From assembly GCA_028679075.1 (NCBI GenBank), contig JAJRCF010000016.1, positions 1-64,000 of the forward strand: a stretch of DNA of 64,000 nt, read 5' to 3'. A model generated the notes under the pieces. It was not told the origin of the DNA. It was given only the letters and a program-made list of their open reading frames with translations, and searched no databases. Position numbers and translations under genes: made by a program. Every line of letters starts with the position of its first letter. Within the stretch, counting starts at the first letter, position 1. The stretch comes from Methanoregula sp. GTDB taxonomy: Archaea > Halobacteriota > Methanomicrobia > Methanomicrobiales > Methanospirillaceae. Below, piece by piece: positions 51,300 through 59,504 of the stretch.

Positions 51300-54200
51300 A
51301 TGGCTGATGGGATACGGGTTCTCTATGTTGACGATGAACCGGGACTCCTTGAACTTGCAAAAGCATTCCTTGAGCATTCCGGGGAATTTTCCGTCGAGAC
51401 ATCCACATCAGCAATCGCCGCTCTGGACTCCCCCGGCATCCAGTCATGCGAGGTCATCATCTCCGATTACCAGATGCCGGATATGGACGGGCTTGCTTTT
51501 TTGAAAAAAGTCCGGGAACGGTTTGGGGATCTCCCCTTCATTCTTTTTACCGGCCGTGGCCGCGAGCTGGTTGTCATCGAGGCGATCAACAATGGTGCGG
51601 ACTTCTATCTCCAGAAAGGGGGAGATGCCAAAGCCCAGTTTGCCGAGCTGGCGCATAAGATCCGGCAGGCTGTTGTACGGAGGCGGGCGCAGATTGAACT
51701 CCGGAACGCCTGGGACCGTATCACTGCATCGAAAGATGAACTTGCCCGGAGCGAGCAGCAGGTACTGGAGAGCGAGAACAAATTCCGCGACCTTGCGGAC
51801 CGCCTGCCCCAGATGGTTTTTGAAACGGACCTGGATCTCCGGATCACCTATGTGAACCGGCATGCCCTCAAGCAGTGTGAATTCTCCCAGGAGAAACTCA
51901 ACGCCGGGATCAATGTCCTCTCGCTCATCCCCCCGTCCCAGCATGCAACTTTTATGGAGAGTGTCCAGAATATCAAAAACGGGATACCCTTTGAACCAAA
52001 AGAATATTCGGTCCTGAGAAAAGACGGCACCCCGTATCCGATAATCGTATATTCCTCACCGATTTTCCGGAACACATTACTTGTCGGGTTCCGCGGGGTT
52101 GTTGTCGATATCTCTGACCGGAAACGGGCAGAAGAAGCACTCCGCGAGAGCGAGGAAAAATACCGTGACCTTGCCGACAGCCTGCCGCAGATCGTCTTTG
52201 AAGCAGATATGGATCTCCGGATCACCTATGCAAACCGCCAGTCACGCACCCTGTTTGAGCTGACCGACAAGGATGTCGATGCCGGGATAAGTGCCCTTAC
52301 CTTCATCGATCCCACCCAACACGCGGACGTGCGGACGAATATCCACAAGCTTTTCCAAGGGATCTCCTTTGAACCGAGAGAATATACCGTCCGGCGAAAG
52401 AATAGCAGTTCATTCCCGGCCATGATCTATTCATCACCGATTTACCGGAACAATGCCCCTGCCGGGTTCCGGGGAGTTGCAATCGATATCACGTCCTGGA
52501 AAAAAATGGAGGCCGGGGTCCGGGAGAGCGAGAAGATATTCCGGACCCTTGTCGAGCTCTCATTCGATGGCATCCTTATTGCGGATTTTTCAGGAACGAT
52601 CCTCTTTATAAATCCGGCTGTGAGCCGTCTCATCGATATAGCGGATCCCACGACATTGATCAAAAAGAGAAATATCATCGAATTTGTCGCCCCGGAATCA
52701 CAGCCGGACCTGGCCCGTGACCTCCGCCAGGTCTCGCAGGGGATTGACTCATACCTCGTCAACTACAAGATTATCACAGAAACGAAACGGGAGATCTGGG
52801 TCGATTTTATCGGAAAGAAGATCCGGTTCGGCGATGAGGACGCAATGCTGGTGTCCATGCGGGATATCACCGAGCGCACGAATATGGAGAACGCCCGGCG
52901 CGAGAGCGAGGCCCACTATCGCCTGCTTGCAGATAATGTCCATGATGTGATCTGGACAGCAGACATGGACATGCGTCTCACCTATATCTCCCCGTCTGTC
53001 AGGGAACTCATGGGATATAATCCCGAGGAGGCCATGGCGGTGCCGATCATCAATTCGGTAACGCCCGAATCGTTCAGGATATTAAAGGCAAATTACCAGA
53101 TGGTAGTGGATGCACTGGGAAAGGGAGAAGCTTTTCCCGATAGCCAGAACATGGAACTGGAATTCCGGCGCAAAGATGGTTCCACGGTCTGGACCGAGCA
53201 GGTGATCACACCCACTTTCGATCACATGGGGGTCCTTACCGGTGTAGTTGGCATTACCCGGGAGATCACCCTGAGGAAGGAGGCAGAACAGGCATTACGG
53301 GAATCTGAAAATAAATTTGCCACTATCTTCCGGAGCAGCCAGGTTGCTCTCACGCTCATATCTGTGGAGGACGGAAAATTCTTCGATGTCAATGATTCCT
53401 TTGTGAGAAATACCGGGTATTCCCGTGAGGAGGTAATCGGTAAAACAACGACAGATATCAATCTTTTTGCTGAACCGGAAGCCCTTGAGCGGATAGTCTC
53501 AATCCTCCGGAGTCAAAAGTACGTCAATGGGATCGATGTAAAGTTCCGGACAAAAAACGGAGAGATCCAAACCTGCCTGTACTCGGCAAGCATCATCACG
53601 ATGGGAGGCGGGGCATATGTCCTCTCCAATGTTCAGAATATCACAGACCGCAAGCTGGCGGAGGAATCACTGAGGCAGGCAAACCGGAAACTCAACATTC
53701 TCTCCGGCATTACCCGCCATGATATCAACAACCAGCTCCAGGCCCTCAACGGGTATGTCGAACTGTTCCGGAGAAAAATTCCCGATCCATTGTATGCGAA
53801 TGATTTTGCCCGCATCACTGCGGCAACCAGCCAGATCTCAAACCTCATCCGGTTCACTAAAGAATACGAGAAGATTGGGGTGCACGCCCCGGCATGGCAG
53901 GATATCCGGGACCTGGTAACCTCTGCGGCGAAGGGAACTGTACACAACCAGGTCACGCTCATCAACGACCTCCCCCGCGATACGGAAGTGTTTGCCGATC
54001 CCCTGATCTCCAAGGTCTTTTTCAATCTCGTGGACAATGCCCTGCGCCACGGGGGTACGATCACGACCATCCGGTTTTCACTCGAGGAACAGAACGGGAA
54101 CCGTATCATCGTCTGCGCCGATGACGGTGTGGGCGTTGCACCAGAAGAGAAAGAGAAGATATTCTCCCTGGGATTTGGGAAGAACACCGGTTTTGGCCTT

Positions 54201-54320
54201 GCCATCTCACGTGAGATCCTTGACATTACCGGCATCACGATCCGGGAAACCGGGGAACCGGGAAAGAATGCACGGTTTGAGATTGCGGTACCGGAGACAC
54301 AGTACCGGTCAACTGCATAA
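51300..54320 (+). CDS. Hybrid receiver/multi-PAS histidine kinase
   Basis: A 1006-residue soluble kinase. Receiver domain (1-125: VDDEPGLL, IISDYQMPDMDGLA, LFTGRGREL, QKGGD), then five PAS domains (about 155-275, 280-400, 405-520, 530-655, 660-780), then a methanogen-type kinase core with TRHDINNQ (His807) and an ATPase with FNLVDNALRHGG, DDGVGV, and FGKNTGFGLAISREIL. There is no membrane helix, so the signals are internal (redox or ligand). The first two PAS domains look duplicated. No ribosome binding site precedes the ATG. The protein may pass phosphate to separate regulators. Confidence 0.93.
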   Translation: MADGIRVLYVDDEPGLLELAKAFLEHSGEFSVETSTSAIAALDSPGIQSCEVIISDYQMPDMDGLAFLKKVRERFGDLPFILFTGRGRELVVIEAINNGADFYLQKGGDAKAQFAELAHKIRQAVVRRRAQIELRNAWDRITASKDELARSEQQVLESENKFRDLADRLPQMVFETDLDLRITYVNRHALKQCEFSQEKLNAGINVLSLIPPSQHATFMESVQNIKNGIPFEPKEYSVLRKDGTPYPIIVYSSPIFRNTLLVGFRGVVVDISDRKRAEEALRESEEKYRDLADSLPQIVFEADMDLRITYANRQSRTLFELTDKDVDAGISALTFIDPTQHADVRTNIHKLFQGISFEPREYTVRRKNSSSFPAMIYSSPIYRNNAPAGFRGVAIDITSWKKMEAGVRESEKIFRTLVELSFDGILIADFSGTILFINPAVSRLIDIADPTTLIKKRNIIEFVAPESQPDLARDLRQVSQGIDSYLVNYKIITETKREIWVDFIGKKIRFGDEDAMLVSMRDITERTNMENARRESEAHYRLLADNVHDVIWTADMDMRLTYISPSVRELMGYNPEEAMAVPIINSVTPESFRILKANYQMVVDALGKGEAFPDSQNMELEFRRKDGSTVWTEQVITPTFDHMGVLTGVVGITREITLRKEAEQALRESENKFATIFRSSQVALTLISVEDGKFFDVNDSFVRNTGYSREEVIGKTTTDINLFAEPEALERIVSILRSQKYVNGIDVKFRTKNGEIQTCLYSASIITMGGGAYVLSNVQNITDRKLAEESLRQANRKLNILSGITRHDINNQLQALNGYVELFRRKIPDPLYANDFARITAATSQISNLIRFTKEYEKIGVHAPAWQDIRDLVTSAAKGTVHNQVTLINDLPRDTEVFADPLISKVFFNLVDNALRHGGTITTIRFSLEEQNGNRIIVCADDGVGVAPEEKEKIFSLGFGKNTGFGLAISREILDITGITIRETGEPGKNARFEIAVPETQYRSTA

Positions 54321-54383
54321 CAATCCGTATAAATTCATCAAATGCAAAAATAATTGAGACCTGACCTGAAGTGGAGATGACAG

Positions 54384-54695
54384 ATGATACTTGTTGATGC
54401 ACAATGTTCAATTGTTCCCGAACGGCTTGGCGATTTTATCCGGGAAGCCTGGAAGATCATGCCGGTAGTACGAAAGGAGTCCGGCTGTTCCCGCTATGAA
54501 CTGCTCTCCGATGTTTCGGTCCCCGGACTGTACCACTTTATCGAAGAATGGGAGAGCAGACAGCATCTCGATGACCATATCGCACAGCCACATATGAAGG
54601 AATATTTTGCCAAAACTACACCGTGGCATGCAGCCCCGACCACCATGAAGATCTATACCATCCGTTCTTCGCAACCGGGTACAAAAAATAAGTGA
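54384..54695 (+). CDS. Antibiotic biosynthesis monooxygenase (ABM/YgiN) domain protein
   Basis: A 103-residue dimeric alpha+beta barrel-type protein: MILVDAQCSIVPERLGDFIREAW, SGCSRYELLSDVSVPGLYHFIEEWESRQHLDDHIAQPHMKEYF. The W-x-S-x-x-x-L-x-x-H motif is the core of the YgiN/ABM family (quinol or small-molecule oxygenases and related sensors). GAGATGACAG lies just before the ATG. The role in an anaerobe is unclear; some homologues bind quinones or haem. Confidence 0.88.
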   Translation: MILVDAQCSIVPERLGDFIREAWKIMPVVRKESGCSRYELLSDVSVPGLYHFIEEWESRQHLDDHIAQPHMKEYFAKTTPWHAAPTTMKIYTIRSSQPGTKNK

Positions 54696-54823
54696 CCCTG
54701 TCAGCTGCACAGGTACCTGAACGAGCATCCCATACATTCCGCATCCGGCAATGCCTGGACTGCAACCGGCAAAGGATGCGACAATCCATAGGCTAATATC
54801 CTTCATCGCACTATCCACTCATT

Positions 54824-55069
54824 ATGATAAAACCCGGCACGGTTATTGTGGAAGATACGGAAGAGAACCGGCAGGTCTGCAGGAAATACTGCAGGGCATG
54901 CCCGAGCTACCGGCAGAATTCCCTTGAGCAGTACCAGCCCGAGGAACTCTTCTGCGCTGGCGGAAGGTCACAGGCCCCGTCAAAGAAAGAGGCTGGCTGC
55001 TTCTGTCCGGCCTGCGAACTCTTCGCAAAGCACAGCCTCGCCATCGGGCATTTCTGTACCAAGGGATAG
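54824..55069 (+). CDS. DUF2769 cysteine-rich small protein
   Basis: An 81-residue protein with eight cysteines arranged as CRKYCRACPSY, LFCAGG and GCFCPACELFAKHSLAIGHFC. This is the DUF2769 pattern found mostly in methanogens. Metal or Fe-S binding is likely; function unknown. It lies about 80 bp upstream of MITE copy 1. Confidence 0.88.
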   Translation: MIKPGTVIVEDTEENRQVCRKYCRACPSYRQNSLEQYQPEELFCAGGRSQAPSKKEAGCFCPACELFAKHSLAIGHFCTKG

Positions 55070-55153
55070 ACATCGTTTATTGTGTTGGGTATCAGTACGC
55101 GGAGGCTCAACTCACGCGATCGCTTATGAGATAGAAATTTTTTTGATTTCTCA

Positions 55154-55461
55154 GCTCTGTTGAAATCCTCGATTTATACGCAGTTTTGGAATCCTCTGTG
55201 GTAGTTATGAGGGTGACCCCCTCTCTCCCCCAAAGGGGGAGGCAGCCCAAGGGTGCACCCCTTGACCCCCCTTACGGATACATGTTTTCCGATTAACCAT
55301 CTTGCCCAGCGAGGGCCCGACGAGGCGCCCGAGCGACCCCCATCGGGGGTGGGGATGCTCACATTGTCAGAGCATTCTCGTGAAATTCCTTCGAATTCAA
55401 ATGGGAGCTTTGCTCCCACGGACCAGTATTTACATAGCCGGATAAGGGTTTCAACAGAGCC
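55154..55461. mobile_element. MITE-like element, copy 1
   Basis: A 308-bp non-coding element with perfect 12-bp terminal inverted repeats GCTCTGTTGAAA / TTTCAACAGAGC. It is flanked by an 8-of-9 direct repeat, GATTTCTCA (55145-55153) and GATTTCTCT (55462-55470), read as a target-site duplication. Internal GC-rich inverted repeats (for example CTCCCCC/GGGGGAG) and short frames do not encode a protein. It is inverted relative to copy 2 at 61791. Confidence 0.85.
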
Positions 55462-55505
55462 GATTTCTCTATTATTCCTGAGGATTTCTGAGCGGTATCT
55501 GTAAG

Positions 55506-56990
55506 TTACGGGGATCTCCGGCAGGCCTCTTTTGGCACAATAATCTCGAACCGTGCACCCTGCCCGAAAACACCGGTCTCCCGGATGGAGATATCGGTAA
55601 TACCCAGGATCTCACGGGCGAGGAAGAGGCCAAGGCCGGTGTTTTTCCCAAAACCTTTCTCGAACAGGTGCTCCCTGAATTCATCGGGAATGCCTGCGCC
55701 ATCATCCTCATAGACAAGGTGAAGTCCGTCATGTTCCTCACGCATGGCAAACGTAATCGTTTTCACGTGTTCGCCATGACGGATGGCGTTTTCAATCAGG
55801 TTGTATATCACCTTCTCAAAAAGCGGATCAGTAAAAATTTCCCAGCCCGTATTTGAGATCCGGACGTCGATCCCCATGCAGGAGCATGACTCCGATGCCT
55901 GCCGGATGGTGACCGCCGGGTCATGCCAGACCGGTGACTGGATCCCGATCTCCTGGTAATCCCGCATGAACTCGACATGCCTGTTGATGGTCGTAACAAT
56001 GTCAGTGCATTGTCCGAGATATTCATTTGTTTTTTTATCGGCCACGTTCTCACCGGCAAGAGTGAGAAACGCGTTAAGGGCGGTCAGCTTGTTGAGGATA
56101 TCATGCCGGGTGATATTGTTGAGCAGGCCCAGTTTTTCCAGTGCCTGCTGTATGGCATGCTCGGTCTTTTTCCTTTCGGATATATCGACAAGGATCCCGC
56201 GGATGCCGGTACAGCGGTTGTTTTCAATAACACGCGTCGTGTATACCAGCAGCGGGAATCGTGTACCGTCGGGTTTCATGCCGGTATACTCGCTCCCCGT
56301 GGTCGTTTTCCCGTCCGCAATCCTTCCGATGCCCTGCATAACCCGCTCCCGGTCCTCGGGGACGATATGATCGAACAGGTTCAGTCCATGATCCATATCC
56401 TCGCGGGTATATCCGAAGAACCGGAGGCTGTTGTCATTGACCCGGATTAATTCTCCGGTAAGATTACATTCAAAGACAACTTCCGGGAGGAGATCGACGA
56501 ACTCACGGAATTTTTGTTCGCTCTCCCGGAGAGCTTCATTTGCCCGTTGCAGGTCCCGTGTCCTCTCACGGACCCGCTCTTCGAGCCTTGCATGTTCCTG
56601 CCGGAAGTCCAGGTCCAGTCCGAATTTATAGAGGGAAATCTCGATCTCTGTCCGGAGCCCCCGCTCAGTGAAGGGTTTGATAATGTATCCGTACGGCCGG
56701 GTCTTCTTTGCCTGCCCGACTTGTTCGGGCTCTGTGTATGCGGTAAGATAGATGATCGGGACGTTGTGGGACGAAAGGATCTTTTCTGCAGCGTCTATGC
56801 CGGAAAATTTTCCTGCCAGGTGGATGTCCATCAGGATGAGATCGGGTACTTTTGCATCCACGATCTCGATTGCCTTTTCCCCGGTAGAAGCCACTCCCGC
56901 AACGTGGTACCCGAGATTGATAAGAGTTGATTTTATGTCCAGTGCGGAGACTGCTTCATCTTCAACGATAAGAATTGACTTTTTTTCCAT
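55506..56990 (-). CDS. Receiver-PAS histidine kinase
   Basis: A 494-residue soluble kinase: receiver (about 1-118; VEDEAVSALD, LILMDIHLAG, YIIKPFTERG), a coiled coil (about 120-165), one PAS/PAC (about 165-285), then a methanogen-type kinase core with TRHDILNK (His296) and an ATPase ending IYNLIENAIRHGEH, EDDGAGIPDEFRE, and FGKNTGLGLFLAREIL. The start ATG 56990 (MEKKSILIVEDE) follows AAGGCC; the open frame to 57104 is upstream sequence. Its kinase core is related to that of the gene at 51300. Its stop is 36 bp from MITE copy 1. Confidence 0.93.
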   Translation of the reverse strand: MEKKSILIVEDEAVSALDIKSTLINLGYHVAGVASTGEKAIEIVDAKVPDLILMDIHLAGKFSGIDAAEKILSSHNVPIIYLTAYTEPEQVGQAKKTRPYGYIIKPFTERGLRTEIEISLYKFGLDLDFRQEHARLEERVRERTRDLQRANEALRESEQKFREFVDLLPEVVFECNLTGELIRVNDNSLRFFGYTREDMDHGLNLFDHIVPEDRERVMQGIGRIADGKTTTGSEYTGMKPDGTRFPLLVYTTRVIENNRCTGIRGILVDISERKKTEHAIQQALEKLGLLNNITRHDILNKLTALNAFLTLAGENVADKKTNEYLGQCTDIVTTINRHVEFMRDYQEIGIQSPVWHDPAVTIRQASESCSCMGIDVRISNTGWEIFTDPLFEKVIYNLIENAIRHGEHVKTITFAMREEHDGLHLVYEDDGAGIPDEFREHLFEKGFGKNTGLGLFLAREILGITDISIRETGVFGQGARFEIIVPKEACRRSP

Positions 56991-57179
56991 GTGGCCTTGC
57001 CTTATGGTTATAGGCAGAGGTACTACTTTGTTTTTTTCCGGACCTGCATGCCCGGTCGGATTGCCTGCCGACAGAAAACCGTGTGGGAAGTATCCATCGA
57101 TCATGGATCCGTCATGGCCGGGATCTCCGGCGCATTCCGGAAGCCCGGCCGTTTTCCTGCTATTGTCGTTTAAGAAAAA

Positions 57180-57611
57180 TTATGCGCCGGGGAATGACTG
57201 CCCGGCAGACTGTTCACCATAGGGAAGGGAGAAGTGGAGCTGCTCAATTTTCCAGCGGCTCCCGGTATTTTTCAATACCATCGTCGACCTGCCGCTGAGC
57301 GCCTGTTTCTTTGACCCGTCAACGGTGAACGTGATCGTGCTCTTTGAGGTGGCCCACGCGATCCTCCCGTCGCCGGAAATTTTCCGGTCAGTGAATTCAA
57401 CCGCGAGGATGGTTGCCTGGCTGATATCGCGCTTCATCTGCCGGATAAAATCATCATGGTTCGTGATCACCTCATCGGGCCCGCTGCCGAATCCGGTGAT
57501 GTCCTGGGAGAAGAGGGCCGACAGCGCCCTGATGTCCTTCTTCATGTAGGCCGTGGCATACTGCTGTATGGCCTCTGTTACTTCTGCTTCCTGGATTTTT
57601 GTGAGTGTCAT
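57180..57611 (-). CDS. SnoaL/NTF2-like domain protein
   Basis: A 143-residue protein with the NTF2-like/SnoaL_3 pattern: an N-terminal helix VTEAIQQYATAYMKKDIRALSALFSQD, ITGFGSGPDEVITNHDDFIRQM, and strands IAWATSKSTITFTVDG and RSTMVLKNTGSRWKIEQLHFSLP. The fold forms a conical pocket used for small ligands or catalysis; the specific role is unknown. Stand-alone gene. Confidence 0.87.
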   Translation of the reverse strand: MTLTKIQEAEVTEAIQQYATAYMKKDIRALSALFSQDITGFGSGPDEVITNHDDFIRQMKRDISQATILAVEFTDRKISGDGRIAWATSKSTITFTVDGSKKQALSGRSTMVLKNTGSRWKIEQLHFSLPYGEQSAGQSFPGA

Positions 57612-57789
57612 AGATAGTGGTTGTCGATTCTGGTCTATTATTTTTTGTTATTTCCTCCGGGAAACCCGGGGGGAAGGAACCGGATCATGACGCAATGAAA
57701 TGGCCCGGGCACCTCATATCTTAACCCTGGATGAACAACCTGATTTTTTTAGAGAGGGACCATAAGAAAAGAGAGAATCCCCCGGTCTT

Positions 57790-58389
57790 TCAGAACACGA
57801 CGTCCTCTTTTGCGAATCTCACTTTCTTCATCGGCTTGTCAGCCGCGTACCCGATCGGGCAGAGCATTGTCGGCACCAGGGGCGGGGGGATCTTCAGGAT
57901 CCGGGAAAATTCCTGAGGGTCGAACCCTCCCATCGGGCAGGAGTCAAAACCCAGTGCCTTTGCGCCGTTCAGGGCATTCCCCAGCGCAAGATAGGTCTGG
58001 GCCTGCGACCATGCCAGTCTCTGCTCCGGTGACATCGGCTTTGCAAAACCGGCTGCCATGTCCGTGATCATCTTCTGCGTCTCTGCCGGTACGCCGCTCT
58101 TTTTCAGCAGGGCTGCGAGCTTTTTGATGAGACTTTCGTAATCGGGGTCTGCACAGAATACCAGCAGGTGCGAACAGGAAGTGATCTGTTCCTGGTTGAA
58201 GGCCGCAGGCTTCAGCAGCTCTTTTGTCTTCTGGTCGGTCACCACCTTGATCTTCCATGGCTGGAGGTTTAACGCAGACGGGGCAAACCGCACCATCTCG
58301 AGAAGTTCGTTGAACTTTGCATCCGGGATCTTTTTTCCGTCAAATTTTTTCGTCGCATACCGCGACATCACGATGTTCATAAACTCCAT
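57790..58389 (-). CDS. Nitroreductase-family flavoprotein
   Basis: A 199-residue protein of the nitroreductase fold: MEFMNIVMSRYATKKFDGKKI (FMN-binding RYATKKF), FAPSALNLQPWKIKVV, a helical middle, and DSCPMGGFDPQEFSRIL with IGYAADKP at the end. It uses FMN and NAD(P)H to reduce nitro, quinone or flavin substrates. It starts 5 bp after the pirin stop, in the same direction, so the two form an operon. Confidence 0.94.
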   Translation of the reverse strand: MEFMNIVMSRYATKKFDGKKIPDAKFNELLEMVRFAPSALNLQPWKIKVVTDQKTKELLKPAAFNQEQITSCSHLLVFCADPDYESLIKKLAALLKKSGVPAETQKMITDMAAGFAKPMSPEQRLAWSQAQTYLALGNALNGAKALGFDSCPMGGFDPQEFSRILKIPPPLVPTMLCPIGYAADKPMKKVRFAKEDVVF

Positions 58390-58394
58390 ACTCT

Positions 58395-59315
58395 TTACCT
58401 CTTCGCAGTTTTTTGTTTGACAAACGTACCGTTATTGAATTCCTCAAACGCGATGCGCAGTTCTTCGTTCGTGTTCATCACAATCGGACCATACCAGGCA
58501 ACCGGTTCACCGATAGGTTTTCCGGATATGAGCAGGAACCTGACCGGATCTTCTTCTGTTGAGACCATGACCTGATCGCCATCGTGGAAGAGTACAAGAT
58601 CGCCGTTGACGAGGAAGGGGTCCCGTTTCATATCGAAATAATTGCTGCCTTCCATGTCATACGAGAACGGCTTCTTCTCTTTGCAGAAGTATCCCTTTCC
58701 TTCGATGACATAGGCAAATACCGTGTGCCCCCTCCTGGTCGGGTGGGTGAATTCAGACCGGGCCATGACCGTGACATCGAGATATTCGGGATCGATGACA
58801 ATATCCCGGACAGGCCCCTCGTGTCCATCAACATTCCCGCAGATGACCTTAATCCTGGTACCGTTCTTCTGCACAACCTCGGGAATTTCCGATGCTTTCA
58901 GACCCCGGTAGCGGGGGTCCATCATCTTCTGGGATCCGGGGAGGTTCGCCCAGAGCTGGAACCCGCCCATGGAACCGTTTTTGTCGCCTTTGGGCATCTC
59001 CTGGTGTATGACCCCGCTTCCGGCGGTCATCCACTGGACGTCACCGGCTGAAATGACACCCTTGTTTCCCATGCTGTCCCCGTGTTCGATTTCGCCACGG
59101 ATGGCGTACGTGATCGTCTCTATCCCCCGGTGGGGGTGCCAGGGGAATCCCCTGAGATAGTGGGCCGGGGTATCGGACCGGAAATCATCCAGCATCAGAA
59201 AGGGATCATATTCCGGTACCTGGGAAAACCCGAATGCACGTTTGAGGTGGACACCCGCGCCTTCCATGGTGGGAATGCTTTTTCTGACCTTTGCAATCTC
59301 TCTCGTTTTGATCAT
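58395..59315 (-). CDS. Pirin family protein
   Basis: A 306-residue bicupin: N-terminal HPHRGIETITYAIRGEIEHGDSMGNKGVISAGDVQWMTAGSGVIHQEMP carries the metal-binding His/His/His/Glu set of pirins, and the C-terminal cupin has PVAWYGPIVMNTNEEL. Some pirins are quercetin dioxygenases or redox sensors. The start ATG 59315 (MIKTREIAKV) follows GGAGAG; the longer frame to 59387 runs into the promoter. It is followed at 5 bp by a nitroreductase gene. Confidence 0.94.
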   Translation of the reverse strand: MIKTREIAKVRKSIPTMEGAGVHLKRAFGFSQVPEYDPFLMLDDFRSDTPAHYLRGFPWHPHRGIETITYAIRGEIEHGDSMGNKGVISAGDVQWMTAGSGVIHQEMPKGDKNGSMGGFQLWANLPGSQKMMDPRYRGLKASEIPEVVQKNGTRIKVICGNVDGHEGPVRDIVIDPEYLDVTVMARSEFTHPTRRGHTVFAYVIEGKGYFCKEKKPFSYDMEGSNYFDMKRDPFLVNGDLVLFHDGDQVMVSTEEDPVRFLLISGKPIGEPVAWYGPIVMNTNEELRIAFEEFNNGTFVKQKTAKR

Positions 59316-59480
59316 CAGTGGTCTCTCCGGTGCTGGCTGATATGTTCTCCTTCCCGTCCGATCCGATAAAATGTTGGATAGAGCCAATCCACTGGCAAGA
59401 GACAGGGATGAGCACCCACGACCATTAGAACCTCGACGAACCCTGATGAAATCTCAAATTTAAACCTCGTCAGTGTTAAG

Positions 59481-59503
59481 CGTACTTCTCTACTACGAGT
59501 ACG
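59481..59503 (-). promoter_or_regulatory. Inverted repeat upstream of the pirin-nitroreductase operon
   Basis: CGTACT and AGTACG form a perfect 6-bp inverted repeat with an 11-nt spacer. It lies upstream of a TATA-like TTTAAATTT (near 59460) and of the pirin gene. GTACT/AGTAC dyads are typical targets of HxlR-type redox-sensing repressors, which often control nitroreductase genes. The site abuts the stop of the ABC transporter. Confidence 0.45.
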
Positions 59504-59504
59504 A

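Noticed and set aside
54811-54823. CCACTCATTATG before the DUF2769 gene as a 13th element copy
   Set aside because: It lacks the T-tract and TTTCA core; only CACTCAT is shared.
55253-55504. 83-codon open frame inside MITE copy 1, and a similar 77-codon frame in copy 2 (61856-62089)
   Set aside because: Both lie inside the inverted-repeat element, run through GC-rich stem-loops, differ between copies and have no ribosome binding site.
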